Below are positions 22,675 through 31,571 of a DNA stretch of 64,000 nucleotides, piece by piece. The position numbers and the translations under genes are program-made. The stretch's first letter is position 1; each line of letters begins with the position of its first letter. Source of the DNA: Yamagishiella unicocca (taxonomy: Eukaryota; Chlorophyta; Chlorophyceae; Chlamydomonadales; Volvocaceae); the NCBI GenBank assembly GCA_003116995.1, contig BDSL01000183.1:34701-98700 (forward strand), in the 5' to 3' direction. Under the pieces are notes generated by a model. That model was not told where the DNA came from, searched no databases, and saw nothing but the letters and a program-made list of their open reading frames with translations.

Positions 22675-23370
22675 TAGGGGACTTGATGTGCCAGTCAACA
22701 TCTGGGAGATGACACCGCTGGAAACAGCGACGCACAGTTCCCCCGTCGCCATCGCCCGGGATGTACTCGCTGCTGTCGCTAAAGGTGTCTGCGCGAGGAG
22801 AAAACTCCATGAAGTCAGCCGATCCAGCCTGGTCAGTATCTGGAGGGTAGTTGTCCATAGGTGGGAGTTCACTTGTGTAGGAGGCACTGTCCATATCTTC
22901 GGTCGTGTCCCTAGCTTCACCGGAGACAATTCCACTAGCAGTGTTGCTTGGGGCATTGGTATTGTTCGTGTTGGCTCCTGCACGGTTTTGCGCGTTGTGT
23001 TGTGTTCTCCTGAGCGAGTGCCTGGCCAGACACCCTCTCTGAAGCGCGTACCTTGGTGTAAATGCCAGGCCTGGCGATATGTTGCCTGCACATATTCTTC
23101 TGAGGAATCCGAGGTCATGTATCCCTCAGCCGAGGAGGAACCCCATGCTGAACGGTGCTGGCGTGATGTTCGTCTGGAGATGAGCTGTAGTTGACCACCA
23201 TCCACTACATGTTGGACACAACTGTTGCACAAGCAATAGACGCTGTTGCTGCTCGGGCCAGCACGTGTCACACCAAATATGGCAGTGGCGACGATGAACA
23301 GAACCACCACTAGCAGGACGACTGGTGAAACGCGTGTTCCCGCCTCCGGCTTAGTGAGAGGTCGCGCCAT
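22675..23370 (-). pseudogene. CACTA/EnSpm TNP2 transposase, N-terminal exons
   Basis: Minus-strand exon 23370-23052 (donor CAAG|GTACGC) and exon 22977 to about 22675 (acceptor GTGCAG) join in phase. The joined frame continues through NNTNAPSNTASGIVS and MDSASYTSELPPMDNYPPDT to an acidic Ser/Asp-rich region. Such acidic N-termini are usual before the TNP2 core. The first exon starts with a hydrophobic run (VVLLVVVLFIVATAIFG) that is odd for a transposase, so the real start may be further in. The reading frame meets the inverted core near 22670. The stretch 22567-22674 that continues open on the minus strand is core sequence read backwards. Confidence 0.55.
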
Positions 23371-23602
23371 TACAGAAGAAATGGAGACATCAATCGGGGA
23401 AAAGTACTATAATGTAGCCAGTGATTGGCGTGGTTATCGTAGCAGGCGACTGGCCAAGTAAGGTGGCTTCAAACAGATTCAAATCTGGTCATGGATTTCC
23501 TGCCAATGGTAGATAGTTTTGATAGCCGGACTTACAGGTGTCTCAATACTCTGTGAGCGGTAACTTGTAGGAGACCTTTATATGGAACCAGTTGGCTTTC
23601 TG

Positions 23603-24075
23603 TGTGAGCCTTGGTTGCTTGGCACTGGCGCCTCTGGCCTCAATCATCCTGCGTGCCTTCCACCCTTGCTCGATTCCACCAGGCGGCCATCAGTGGGGGA
23701 CCTCCGTCCACGGGCGCCGTGCCGCTGGCGGTGTTGCAAGCCCCTGTGGCGGTGGCAGTAGACCCGACACAGTTGGCAGCATCGCAGGTGGGTGCAACGA
23801 CTGGCGTGGTGCACATGGGGCGGGGTACATGCAAAAGGCCCACGCCATCCGCCTGCCTCCGTGTGGGCCTTGGTTGCTTGGCACTGGCGCGTCTGGCCTC
23901 AATCATCCTGCGTGCCTTCCACCCTTGCTCGATTCCACCAGGCGGCCATCAGTGGGGGACCTCCGTCCACGGGCGCCGTGCCGCTGGCGGTGTTGCAAGC
24001 CCCTGTGGCAGCGGCAGTAGACCCGACGCAGTTGGCAGCATCGCAGGTGGGTGCAACGACTGGCATGGTGCACAC
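23603..24075. repeat. Two-copy tandem duplication, 259-bp period
   Basis: CCTTGGTTGCTTGGCACTGG starts at 23609 and at 23868, and the next ~205 bp matches with few differences (CGCCTCTGG/CGCGTCTGG, GGCGGTGGC/GGCAGCGGC). The second copy runs directly into the 131-bp hairpin array. Frames stay open across it but no family is recognised. Confidence 0.85.
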
Positions 24076-24076
24076 G

Positions 24077-24870
24077 CTCCCTGCGGCCGTTTGAAGCCCT
24101 TCAGAGCTTCAGACTTCAGAAACCAGCCCGGGCTTCAGCTGGGTCCCCTGACCATTCAGCTGAATGGTCACGCAGGGGACCCAGCCTGAAGGCCGCCTGT
24201 TGCCCACCCCCCTCCCTGCGGCCGTTTGAAGCCCTTCAGAGCTTCAGACTTCAGAAACCAGCCCGGGCTTCAGCTGGGTCCCCTGACCATTCAGCTGAAT
24301 GGTGAGGGGACCCAGCCTGAAGGCCGCCTGTTGCCCACCCCCCTCCCTGCGGCCGTTTGAAGCCCTTCAGAGCTTCAGACTTCAGAAACCAGCCCGGGCT
24401 TCAGCTGGGTCCCCTGACCATTCAGCTGAATGGTCAGGGGACTCAGCCTGAAGGCCGCCTGTTGCCCACCCCCCTCCCTGCGGCCGTTTGAAGCCCTTCA
24501 GAGCTTCAGACTTCAGAAACCAGCCCGGGCTTCAGCTGGGTCCCCTGACCATTCAGCTGAATGGTGAGGGGACCCAGCCTGAAGGCCGCCTGTTGCCCAC
24601 CCCCCTCCCTGCGGCCGTTTGAAGCCCTTCAGAGCTTCAGACTTCAGAAACCAGCCCGGGCTTCAGCTGGGTCCCCTGACCATTCAGCTGAATGGTCAGG
24701 GGACTCAGCCTGAAGGCCGCCTGTTGCCCACCCCCCTCCCTGCGGCCGTTTGAAGCCCTTCAGAGCTTCAGACTTCAGAAACCAGCCCGGGCTTCAGCTG
24801 GGTCCCCTGACCATTCAGCTGAATGGTCAGGGGACTCAGCCTGAAGGCCGCCTGTTGCCCACCCCCCTCC
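24077..24870. repeat. 131-bp tandem array (6 copies) with a large palindrome in each unit
   Basis: CTCCCTGCGGCCGTTTGAAG starts near 24077, 24212, 24343, 24474, 24605 and 24738. Each unit contains CCCCTGACCATTCAG followed at once by CTGAATGGTCAGGGG, flanked by further pairing arms (CAGCTGGGT and ACCCAGCCTGAAG). In some units the arm reads GGTGAGGGGACCC or GGACTC, a compensable or single mismatch. The array ends at about 24870 in a degenerate CTTCAG-rich tail, followed by an AT-rich segment (24930-24970). Confidence 0.9.
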
Positions 24871-25363
24871 CTCCCGGCCAGTTCAGACTTCAGAAGCCCT
24901 TCAGAAGCTTCAGACTTCAGAAGATTCACATCTATCTATATATATTGATAGATATTATAATTCAGAAACGAAGCTCTGAGACTCAAAAAAAAGGGTCTGA
25001 AGTCCCAGCCATGCCCTTCGGTCGGATTTCAATCACAATACTGACACAAGCGGGATGATAGTGGCAGGTGTTGGTGAAGCTAGTTCTCCATGCAAATCAC
25101 GTGGTATCCTTTGGGCAACAGTGCGCCCGACGGGCGCGTGCATTTTTGTTTGTGATACTGTAAAATGGCGCAAGACGCCAAAGGTGGAGGAGGGTTGATT
25201 CAGCTCTTTGCATACGGCGCTCCTGACGGCTTCATGTTTACATACTCGGCGGAGGACTCGCAGCCGTACAACATGCGCGACTCGATGGCCTCACGCTGGT
25301 TCGTGGCTCGCGCCGACGGGTGTGCTACCAAATCCGACCTCAAAGATGCGTCTAGGGGGCAGC

Positions 25364-25779
25364 TGTTGTACCACCAGTCCTTTAGAGGTGGTAGAGATAA
25401 CTACCGGTTGGGCGAAGTGCCAAAGATAAGCTAGAGCGAAGGGCTCCACTGGTGGGCGGTCGTACAGCACGACCGGCGAACCCGCTACAGTCAGCGTTAG
25501 GCGAAGACCGCCAAGTATCAACCGATAGACAAGTAAGACGGAAGTCAAGGAGACTTCTACCAGTGACCAGTGTCACGGCGACGCAAAGGTGCGAAGCCCC
25601 GTGGGTCGACGTTCAGTAACGTCGAACCACAAGTAAGCTGCAGTTAAGTTAGTTACGGCCAGATAAGACTCCGGTCGGCAAGAGTAAGTAAGGTTAAGTG
25701 AAGTAAGGATAAGTAAGAGGAAGTAAGCAGTGAGTAGGCAAGGGAGACTGACAGGCCTAACTGGTACCGTAATACAACA
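25364..25779 (-). repeat. 3' LTR of the gypsy element
   Basis: 416 bp, beginning TGTTGTACCACC and ending AATACAACA on the plus strand. It is rich in AAGTAAG repeats. Adjacent inside the element, on the minus strand, is a purine run (GGAGGGGGGATAG at about 25782-25796), the expected polypurine tract beside a 3' LTR. Confidence 0.92.
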
Positions 25780-25827
25780 ACTATCCCCCCTCCAGGACGA
25801 AGCGTCCCCGCGTCGCCACAGGATTGA

Positions 25828-26871
25828 CTAAGAAACGTCACGCTCCCGGCTGCGAAACGCGTCAAGCACAGGTTTCATGTCAGGGGTAAAGTTGCGCGCA
25901 GGTTCCCAGCTGTTATGTTCAGACGAGTAGTTCTTCCACTTGACCAAGTACTCATGGACAGACCGGCGACGGCGACCTTTTCCTGGGCGGCGTATGCGGT
26001 GGTCCAATACACGCTCAACGGCAAACAGAGGTTCGGCGGCGGCCCAGGTTATGGGAGGCGGCTCAACTGCCGAGGGGTGTTCAGTGTCAGATGGTCCAGT
26101 GTCCATTGGCGCCCGGTACGGTCGCACCAAGGAAACATGGAACGTGGGATGAATGCGCAAGTCCGCAGGCAGGATGAGTTCGACAGCCGCATTCCCAACC
26201 ATGCGTTTAACAGCGAAAGGGCCAATCCAGCGTGGCTGAAGTTTACGCGTACCCGACAAGGAGCGCAAGTTCTTCGTGCTCAGTAGGACCTGATCACCCG
26301 CAGCAAAGGTGATGTCCTTCTTGCCAAGGTTGTAGTACGCCGTAGTACGCTGTTGCGCAGCCTCCAAGCATCGTTTGGCCTCAGACAGGCGGGTGACAAA
26401 AGACTCGACGAAAGCCTTTGCTGCGGGCACCGGAATGTCAAGCTCACGGGACACAGGAGTCGCCGGGTGAAATCCGTAATTCAGGAAGAACGGGGACTGC
26501 CCAGTTGAACGATTGACAGCATTGTTCATGGCAAATTCAGCAGCAGCCAAGTGTGTATCCCACGTGTCAGGGTGCAAGCCGGCAAAGTTGCGAAGTACGT
26601 CACCTAGAGTGCGATTCATGCGTTCAGTTTGCCCATCAGTCTGGGGATGGTATGCCGTGGACAGATTCACACGAGTACCGACCAAGTCACCCAAAGCGGC
26701 CCAAAACTTACTACCGAACTGCGGCCCACGATCGGAAACGACCGACTTAGGCACTCCGTGAAGGCGGACAACGTTGTCAAAATACGCACGGGCGGTTTGT
26801 TCAGCAGTGACAGTGGTGGTCGTAGGCACAAGATGCACCATTTTTGTCAAGCGATCGACCAAAACAAGCAC
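25828..26871 (-). CDS. Integrase core and chromodomain of pol
   Basis: About 347 residues. It starts inside the catalytic core (VLVDRLTKMVHLVPTTTTV, with the D of VDRL, then VVSDRGPQFGSKFW with the second Asp and AYHPQTDGQTERMNR with the Glu). It continues through an RKLQPRWIGPF-type C-terminal domain to a chromodomain (FAVERVLDHR ... EYLVKWKNYSSEHNSWEPAR) near residues 285-335. The chromodomain places the element among chromoviruses, which target chromatin. The N-terminal HHCC zinc domain is gone with the deletion. The frame differs from the preceding RT-start frame. Confidence 0.9.
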   Translation of the reverse strand: MLVLVDRLTKMVHLVPTTTTVTAEQTARAYFDNVVRLHGVPKSVVSDRGPQFGSKFWAALGDLVGTRVNLSTAYHPQTDGQTERMNRTLGDVLRNFAGLHPDTWDTHLAAAEFAMNNAVNRSTGQSPFFLNYGFHPATPVSRELDIPVPAAKAFVESFVTRLSEAKRCLEAAQQRTTAYYNLGKKDITFAAGDQVLLSTKNLRSLSGTRKLQPRWIGPFAVKRMVGNAAVELILPADLRIHPTFHVSLVRPYRAPMDTGPSDTEHPSAVEPPPITWAAAEPLFAVERVLDHRIRRPGKGRRRRSVHEYLVKWKNYSSEHNSWEPARNFTPDMKPVLDAFRSRERDVS

Positions 26872-27156
26872 GGGTCAAAGGGATGGTATGGTCCACGGGT
26901 CGGACCGGAGGAAGCCCGGGGATCTCGCGGAAAACGTCTGCGTATTCGCTAAGAAGCGACGCGACAGCTGGATCCTGCGTCTCCGCTGGCACAGCAGCAG
27001 CGTTAAGGTGAACAGTAGGGCGGACAAGCAACGCATGGGCACCCTTACGGAGCCATCGCATAGCCTCCTTACGACCACAGCTCGTAACAGTGGGGCGCGC
27101 AGAAGAGCCCGAAGCGACGGAAGCAGAGGCAGCGAGCAAAGCAGCAGCGGCGAAAT

Positions 27157-27903
27157 TCACGCACGGCGCAGCATCCGCATCAGAACGTGCGACCAGGAGC
27201 ACGGCCGAATAGGCAAACCAAGGCGGTGGACGACGGGAGCACCGATGAAGTCGTGGCTGGCACCCGAGTCGAGCAAGGCAGTAAGGGCGAGGTTGACAGC
27301 AGTGACAGGGATCACAGGCAACGAACCACCTGTCGAAAGGGAAGAAGCAACTGCCAAAGAAGAGACAAAGGGCTCAGAAGGCGGAGCGGAACAGGGCAGT
27401 GCGACGTCGTACCAAAGCTCGGCGGCATAAGGCAGGCCAGGCAGGGTAACGGTACGACCATCAACAGACAAGCCAGCAAACAGAGACGTACCGGCAGCAA
27501 AGCGACGAAGACAACGCATACCTGAGAGGAGCGCGGCGCTGCGCGCGGCGACGTGAGCCGGAACCAAGAGGGCCAAGGCGGAGTCAGGTCGGCGACGCTT
27601 GCATGCACGGTAGTGAGAAAGCAATGAACGCAAGTGCGAAACGGTGGAGGGAACCGCCAGGATTGTGTGACCGCCAACATCAACGGAGGAGAAGGAACGA
27701 CCGCGGGGCGCGAATAGGTTACAAGAAGAGTCGAAACCAGCGCAAACAGCGACGGCATCAAACGTGAACGGGCGACCCACGGAAGTCTCCAACTCAGTTA
27801 ATGCAGAAGGCAGCAGAGCCCGAACAGGGCGGCGAACAATCAAGTCAGGCGGTGGAGGCAACAACTCAGGCGAGGAACCCCCCGACAGCACCTGAGCAAC
27901 CCC
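27157..27903 (-). CDS. Aspartic protease region of pol, in frame with gag after TAG
   Basis: The frame continues directly from the gag stop (TAG then GGG GTT GCT CAG) for about 249 codons and has no ATG near its start. Around residue 210 is ALLDSGASHDFIG, the DSGA active-site motif of retroviral-type aspartic proteases. The frame ends at 27157. A pol-like continuation (27202-26801) is found in another frame and ends at the start of RT (YADVFREIPGLPPVRPVDHT). The reading frame is thus shifted between protease and RT, which suggests damage or a frame-change site. Confidence 0.75.
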   Translation of the reverse strand, partial: GVAQVLSGGSSPELLPPPPDLIVRRPVRALLPSALTELETSVGRPFTFDAVAVCAGFDSSCNLFAPRGRSFSSVDVGGHTILAVPSTVSHLRSLLSHYRACKRRRPDSALALLVPAHVAARSAALLSGMRCLRRFAAGTSLFAGLSVDGRTVTLPGLPYAAELWYDVALPCSAPPSEPFVSSLAVASSLSTGGSLPVIPVTAVNLALTALLDSGASHDFIGAPVVHRLGLPIRPCSWSHVLMRMLRRA

Positions 27904-29484
27904 CTATTTCCGCTTGGCGGCCTTGCGCGCGTTGTACGCAGCCTGCCCCGCAATCGCAGCCGGGCTAAGTTTGTCACACTGCGCGTAGGCGTGCTCCTTA
28001 GACCCGCAGGAGAAACACTGGTGGACAGCAATCATCGCGCGAACCGTGCCCAGGGGCAGCGCGCGACCATGCTGATCAAAAAACTGCGTTAGCACGGCCA
28101 AGGGGTCCACCTCCATCGCCCCCGCATCCGGCTGCCCCCAGCCCCCGTGACGGCCACGGCCGGAGCGGCCGCTGCGGCCCCCCCGACCCCCGCGACCCCC
28201 GCGACCCCCACGCGGAGCTACGGCAGCAGCAGCAGCGCGAGGCGCGCCACGCGGCTTCTTGGCAGGCGGCACGTCGTCGGCGTCGTCCTCAAAGTCGGGA
28301 ACGGCCTGTAAGATGGCAGCGTGAGAGCGCAAAGAGGATTGGGTGCGCCGGCGGACGAAGGCCTTGGCTTCCTCGCCGATGGCATGCTGAACCAAGTCGG
28401 AATACGAGGAAAAGGGACGGCCGTGAAAGTCAGACGCGCAGGCAGGTGCCAAGCTAGCGGAAAGGCCTTCCAGGAACCAAAACCGGCGTTCCTCCTCCGT
28501 CACCGAAGGGATTTCGGAGAGGATCGCCTCGAGTCGGCTCTGATAGGCAGCAACGGTCTCGCCGGAAGTCATGCGAAAGGAAAGGTCACGAAGGCGATAA
28601 CGTGCTTCAGTCTCTAAGGTCTGGATTTGGGGCGCGAAGCGAATGGTAAGCGCATCGATAACGGACTGTACGGTCAAGCGGGACGCGGGCTGGGAAAGAG
28701 ACCACTCGTCGTACCACAGCTTCGCGATACCACGCAACGCTTGCGACATATACAGAAGGCAGGAAGACTCATGGCGGCCCCAGGACACGACCGAAAAGAA
28801 CAGTCGAACATCGCGAAGGAAGGACCGAACGCGGGCAGACGTCTTCTTAGAATCTAGCCGCTCATCTAGGTTAAGTACCGGCGGTGGAATACTAACCCGC
28901 GGAAGGTCACCCGAAGAAGGGCCGCCAGCCGAAGTGGCCTGATGACCGATGGACGCCGCAGCCAAAGTGGGCGGCGTGTGGGTTACAGAAGGCGGCACAG
29001 GCGGCATGTCGTCCGTCTGGGCAGCTGCGAGGTAAGGCGCGGCCAGTCCAGCGTTAGTCGCAACAACGGCATGGGCGTGTGCAAAGTTCGACACCGGCGC
29101 GGCAAGGGGCGCAGGAGGCGCGGGAAACGGCACAAAAGGAAGCGCATGCGGTTGTTGATTAGCGGGGACAGGCTGAAACAAAACCGGCCCGAGCAAGTTA
29201 GCGCCAGCAAGTGCGGGCGGCAGACCGAGCGCCGGAGGGATCCCTACTCCAGCATTAGCAATCCCGGCAAGTGGAGCAGCTACGGGATTCAGGACAGGAG
29301 CAGGGACATCGACAGGGGCAGCAAGAGGACCAACGGCAGCAGGCGCAGGGATGGCGACAGTTCGACCCAAGTGTCCCTGAGTGCGCCGGCCACTGCCGAG
29401 TGCGAAGAGGCGTTCCATGCGTACCGGTGCTATAAGACAAGGTAGCCTGCGTACCGGCGTCGCGAGTACGAGACGCCTCACCAC
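27904..29484 (-). CDS. gag: Gag polyprotein of the gypsy element
   Basis: An open frame of 526 residues. A Pro/Ala-rich N-terminal third is followed by a retrotransposon gag domain (about residues 215-375, with RVRSFLRDVRLFFSVVSWGR, ALRGIAKLWYDEW and ETVAAYQSRLEAILSEIP). A Gly/Arg repeat ([11 protein letters not shown]) follows, then a CCHC zinc knuckle, CFSCGSKEHAYAQC, near the C-terminus. It should form the particle and bind the element RNA. It ends in a single TAG (27904-27906), after which the same frame continues into the protease. The first ATG is not certain. Confidence 0.88.
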   Translation of the reverse strand: MVRRLVLATPVRRLPCLIAPVRMERLFALGSGRRTQGHLGRTVAIPAPAAVGPLAAPVDVPAPVLNPVAAPLAGIANAGVGIPPALGLPPALAGANLLGPVLFQPVPANQQPHALPFVPFPAPPAPLAAPVSNFAHAHAVVATNAGLAAPYLAAAQTDDMPPVPPSVTHTPPTLAAASIGHQATSAGGPSSGDLPRVSIPPPVLNLDERLDSKKTSARVRSFLRDVRLFFSVVSWGRHESSCLLYMSQALRGIAKLWYDEWSLSQPASRLTVQSVIDALTIRFAPQIQTLETEARYRLRDLSFRMTSGETVAAYQSRLEAILSEIPSVTEEERRFWFLEGLSASLAPACASDFHGRPFSSYSDLVQHAIGEEAKAFVRRRTQSSLRSHAAILQAVPDFEDDADDVPPAKKPRGAPRAAAAAVAPRGGRGGRGGRGGRSGRSGRGRHGGWGQPDAGAMEVDPLAVLTQFFDQHGRALPLGTVRAMIAVHQCFSCGSKEHAYAQCDKLSPAAIAGQAAYNARKAAKRK

Positions 29485-29705
29485 CGGCTAGGAAGATCGA
29501 CTCTTCTGCGAAGACAGCTAGTAAGTAGGCCACACGCGAAGGAAAGAACACAAATAAGCGTGAAGCAATCAAGCGCGCATACCCATAGTCATATCCGGGT
29601 TGACTAGGTGGATGTGGAGGTCCATCAGGTCGGACATTAGAAGCGTAAGGGCGGAAGCGTGAAGCGAGAGTTTGCGAGACGCCAGGAAGGCCGTCTCGAT
29701 ACCAC

Positions 29706-30121
29706 TGTTGTACCACCAGTCCTTTAGAGGTGGTAGAGATAACTACCGGTTGGGCGAAGTGCCAAAGATAAGCTAGAGCGAAGGGCTCCACTGGTGGGCG
29801 GTCGTACAGCACGACCGGCGAACCCGCTACAGTCAGCGTTAGGCGAAGACCGCCAAGTATCAACCGATAGACAAGTAAGACGGAAGTCAAGGAGACTTCT
29901 ACCAGTGACCAGTGTCACGGCGACGCAAAGGTGCGAAGCCCCGTGGGTCGACGTTCAGTAACGTCGAACCACAAGTAAGCTGCAGTTAAGTTAGTTACGG
30001 CCAGATAAGACTCCGGTCGGCAAGAGTAAGTAAGGTTAAGTGAAGTAAGGATAAGTAAGAGGAAGTAAGCAGTGAGTAGGCAAGGGAGACTGACAGGCCT
30101 AACTGGTACCGTAATACAACA
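29706..30121 (-). repeat. 5' LTR of the gypsy element and primer-binding site
   Basis: 416 bp, same sequence as the left LTR by eye. Just inside it, reading on the minus strand from 29704, is TGGTATCGAGACGG. A TGG start next to the 5' LTR is the complement of a tRNA 3' CCA end, so this is the likely primer-binding site. It resembles the initiator-Met type TGGTATC but diverges after seven bases. Confidence 0.9.
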
Positions 30122-30422
30122 GCAGCAGTGCGGAGACCATCAAGATGTGGATTACAGCACTTGGAACACGGGTGGCGGCATCCTCGATCATGCGCCGGCG
30201 TCGATGGCACCGACGAAGGGCTGCCTTTTGCCCTTTAGCATTCGCGAGGAGCGCCTGGCGGATCCGCCGAAGCGTTTGTATGTGGAATACGTTTTTCAGT
30301 AGCCGGGTACTTCTTTCATGAACATGTCCGGTCCCCTCGTCGTCCTCCTCATCCTCTAATAAACCTTTGAGGCCGTCTAAAAGATGTAGGTTCTCGCTGC
30401 GTTCTGAAGTCTCCCTATGACA

Positions 30423-30579
30423 CGCAAGATGGTACTTGGTACAGAGGCCACCTGCCGACACCGTCGGGCAGACAGGCTGCTGAGGCGAAGGCCGACCTGC
30501 TTCTGCAGGAGTGCGGCCCAGGAGACTACCCGTCGCCAGTTTCAAAACGTGTGGAGTTCATCCTGCTCAAGGGCGACAG
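30423..30579 (+). CDS. Possible exon of an unrecognised gene
   Basis: This frame reads QDGTWYRGHLPTPSGRQAAE, then KADLLLQECGPGDYPSPVSK and RVEFILLKGD up to a good donor (GACAG|GTAAGC). It looks like protein, but the upstream boundary and downstream exons are not identified. It lies 120 bp after the stop of the split ORF and might belong to the same locus. Confidence 0.3.
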
Positions 30580-30599
30580 GTAAGCATTCTAGGCAACCA

Positions 30600-31571
30600 C
30601 CACCAATCCCGTTTGGCGTTCTGCGTGTCCACACGCTTGTCCACAGGCTTGCCCACGAGTTGCAGTTGTGAATGTTTTGGGTGATGGATAGTGGTGTGGG
30701 GTTTGTTTTACACGGTCAAAAGTATCTACGGCGGCCCCGAAAAAGCCAAAAACGCCTACCGGCGGCAAATTGCGCAAATTATGGGGTGATCCAGAGGCGG
30801 TTAAAAGGCTGAGATGGGGGATGGGGAACTTGCGCGGCCGAAGGCCGCGCAATTTGTGCGTAAATTAGCGTAAATTAGCGTAAATACCAAGCCAAGATCT
30901 GAGTTAAAGTGCTAAGTTACAGTAAATTTGCGCTATTGCATCCTGATTCAACTTATTCGTAGCAAATGTAAAAGCGAAAGTTAATTAGAGATGTCAGCGC
31001 CGGTGGAGAGTGGGAGCAACCCTCCACCGGCGCTCCGTGCACTCTACTTCACAACTGACACACCCTACAGCCCTGGCCTACCCTTCGCCAGCTTACACAG
31101 TCCACCGCATTTGAAGGAATAAGATTACACCGGTACACTCTCTAACCGCGACGGCAACCAAGCCCCGCAACGGCAACCAAGGCACGTGGCGAACGGCAAA
31201 CCCTCCTTGGCAAAGCCCGACACGAACACAAAACCACGAACGGCCATCCGCGGTGACTCCCCGAAGCATGCACACTGTAGTGTGCCTGCAACCTGTACGC
31301 CTGAAACGAACGACGACGCCACGTGACCCCATGACGGCCCACCATAGGGCGGGAGGCCGCGTCCCGGCAGAGGGATATGCCTCGGCAGGATGAACTTCAG
31401 AACGACAGTTACTACGCAAAGGCGCGCACGCGCCGAAAGCAGACCGAACTGGCAGTCACTGTACGACATTCTTCTACACGATACGCGACACCTGACAGTC
31501 TCGTCGCAATAAGCAGCCATTTCTTCTAGTCCTCGTCACAGCTTCCTCGGAGAGATAGGGTCAATGCCTTC
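30600..31571. other. AT-rich flank with GCGCAAATT-type repeats
   Basis: No gene is supported. 30765-30945 contains several copies of a (R)CGYAAATT-like motif (GGCAAATTGCGCAAATT, GCGCAATTTGTGCG, AGCGTAAATT twice, TAAATTTGCGC). The same motif in a purer form, GCGCAAATTTGCGCAAATTT, sits at 34221-34258. The two sites bracket the unknown gene at 31572-34152. Confidence 0.45.

Larger units (their letters stand above)
25364..30121 (-). mobile_element. Ty3/gypsy chromovirus-like LTR retrotransposon, RT-deleted
   Basis: Two 416-bp direct repeats (25364-25779 and 29706-30121), TG...CA bounded, read as identical. They are flanked by a 5-bp target duplication GCAGC (25359-25363, 30122-30126). The internal genes lie on the minus strand in the order gag, protease, start of RT, then integrase with chromodomain. 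The reverse transcriptase, RNase H and integrase zinc-finger segment are missing: the frame entering RT (EYADVFREIPGLPPVRPVDH) is joined near 26871 to the integrase core. Identical LTRs indicate a recent insertion. The element would need proteins from an intact relative to move. Confidence 0.93.
25165..30302 (+). pseudogene. Small ORF split by an LTR retrotransposon
   Basis: ATG at 25165 opens a frame that reaches the 5-bp target GCAGC at 25359-25363. After removal of the retrotransposon and one GCAGC copy, the same frame continues from 30127 to stop TAG at 30300-30302, giving about 124 residues without a stop. The N-terminus contains GGGLIQLFAYGAPDGF. This resembles the opening motif of major and minor capsid proteins of large nucleocytoplasmic DNA viruses (GGLxQLxAYGAxD), which are known as integrated copies in green algal genomes. 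The rest shows no match that I recognise, and the predicted protein is far shorter than a capsid protein. The viral link is therefore only a suggestion. Confidence 0.45.
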
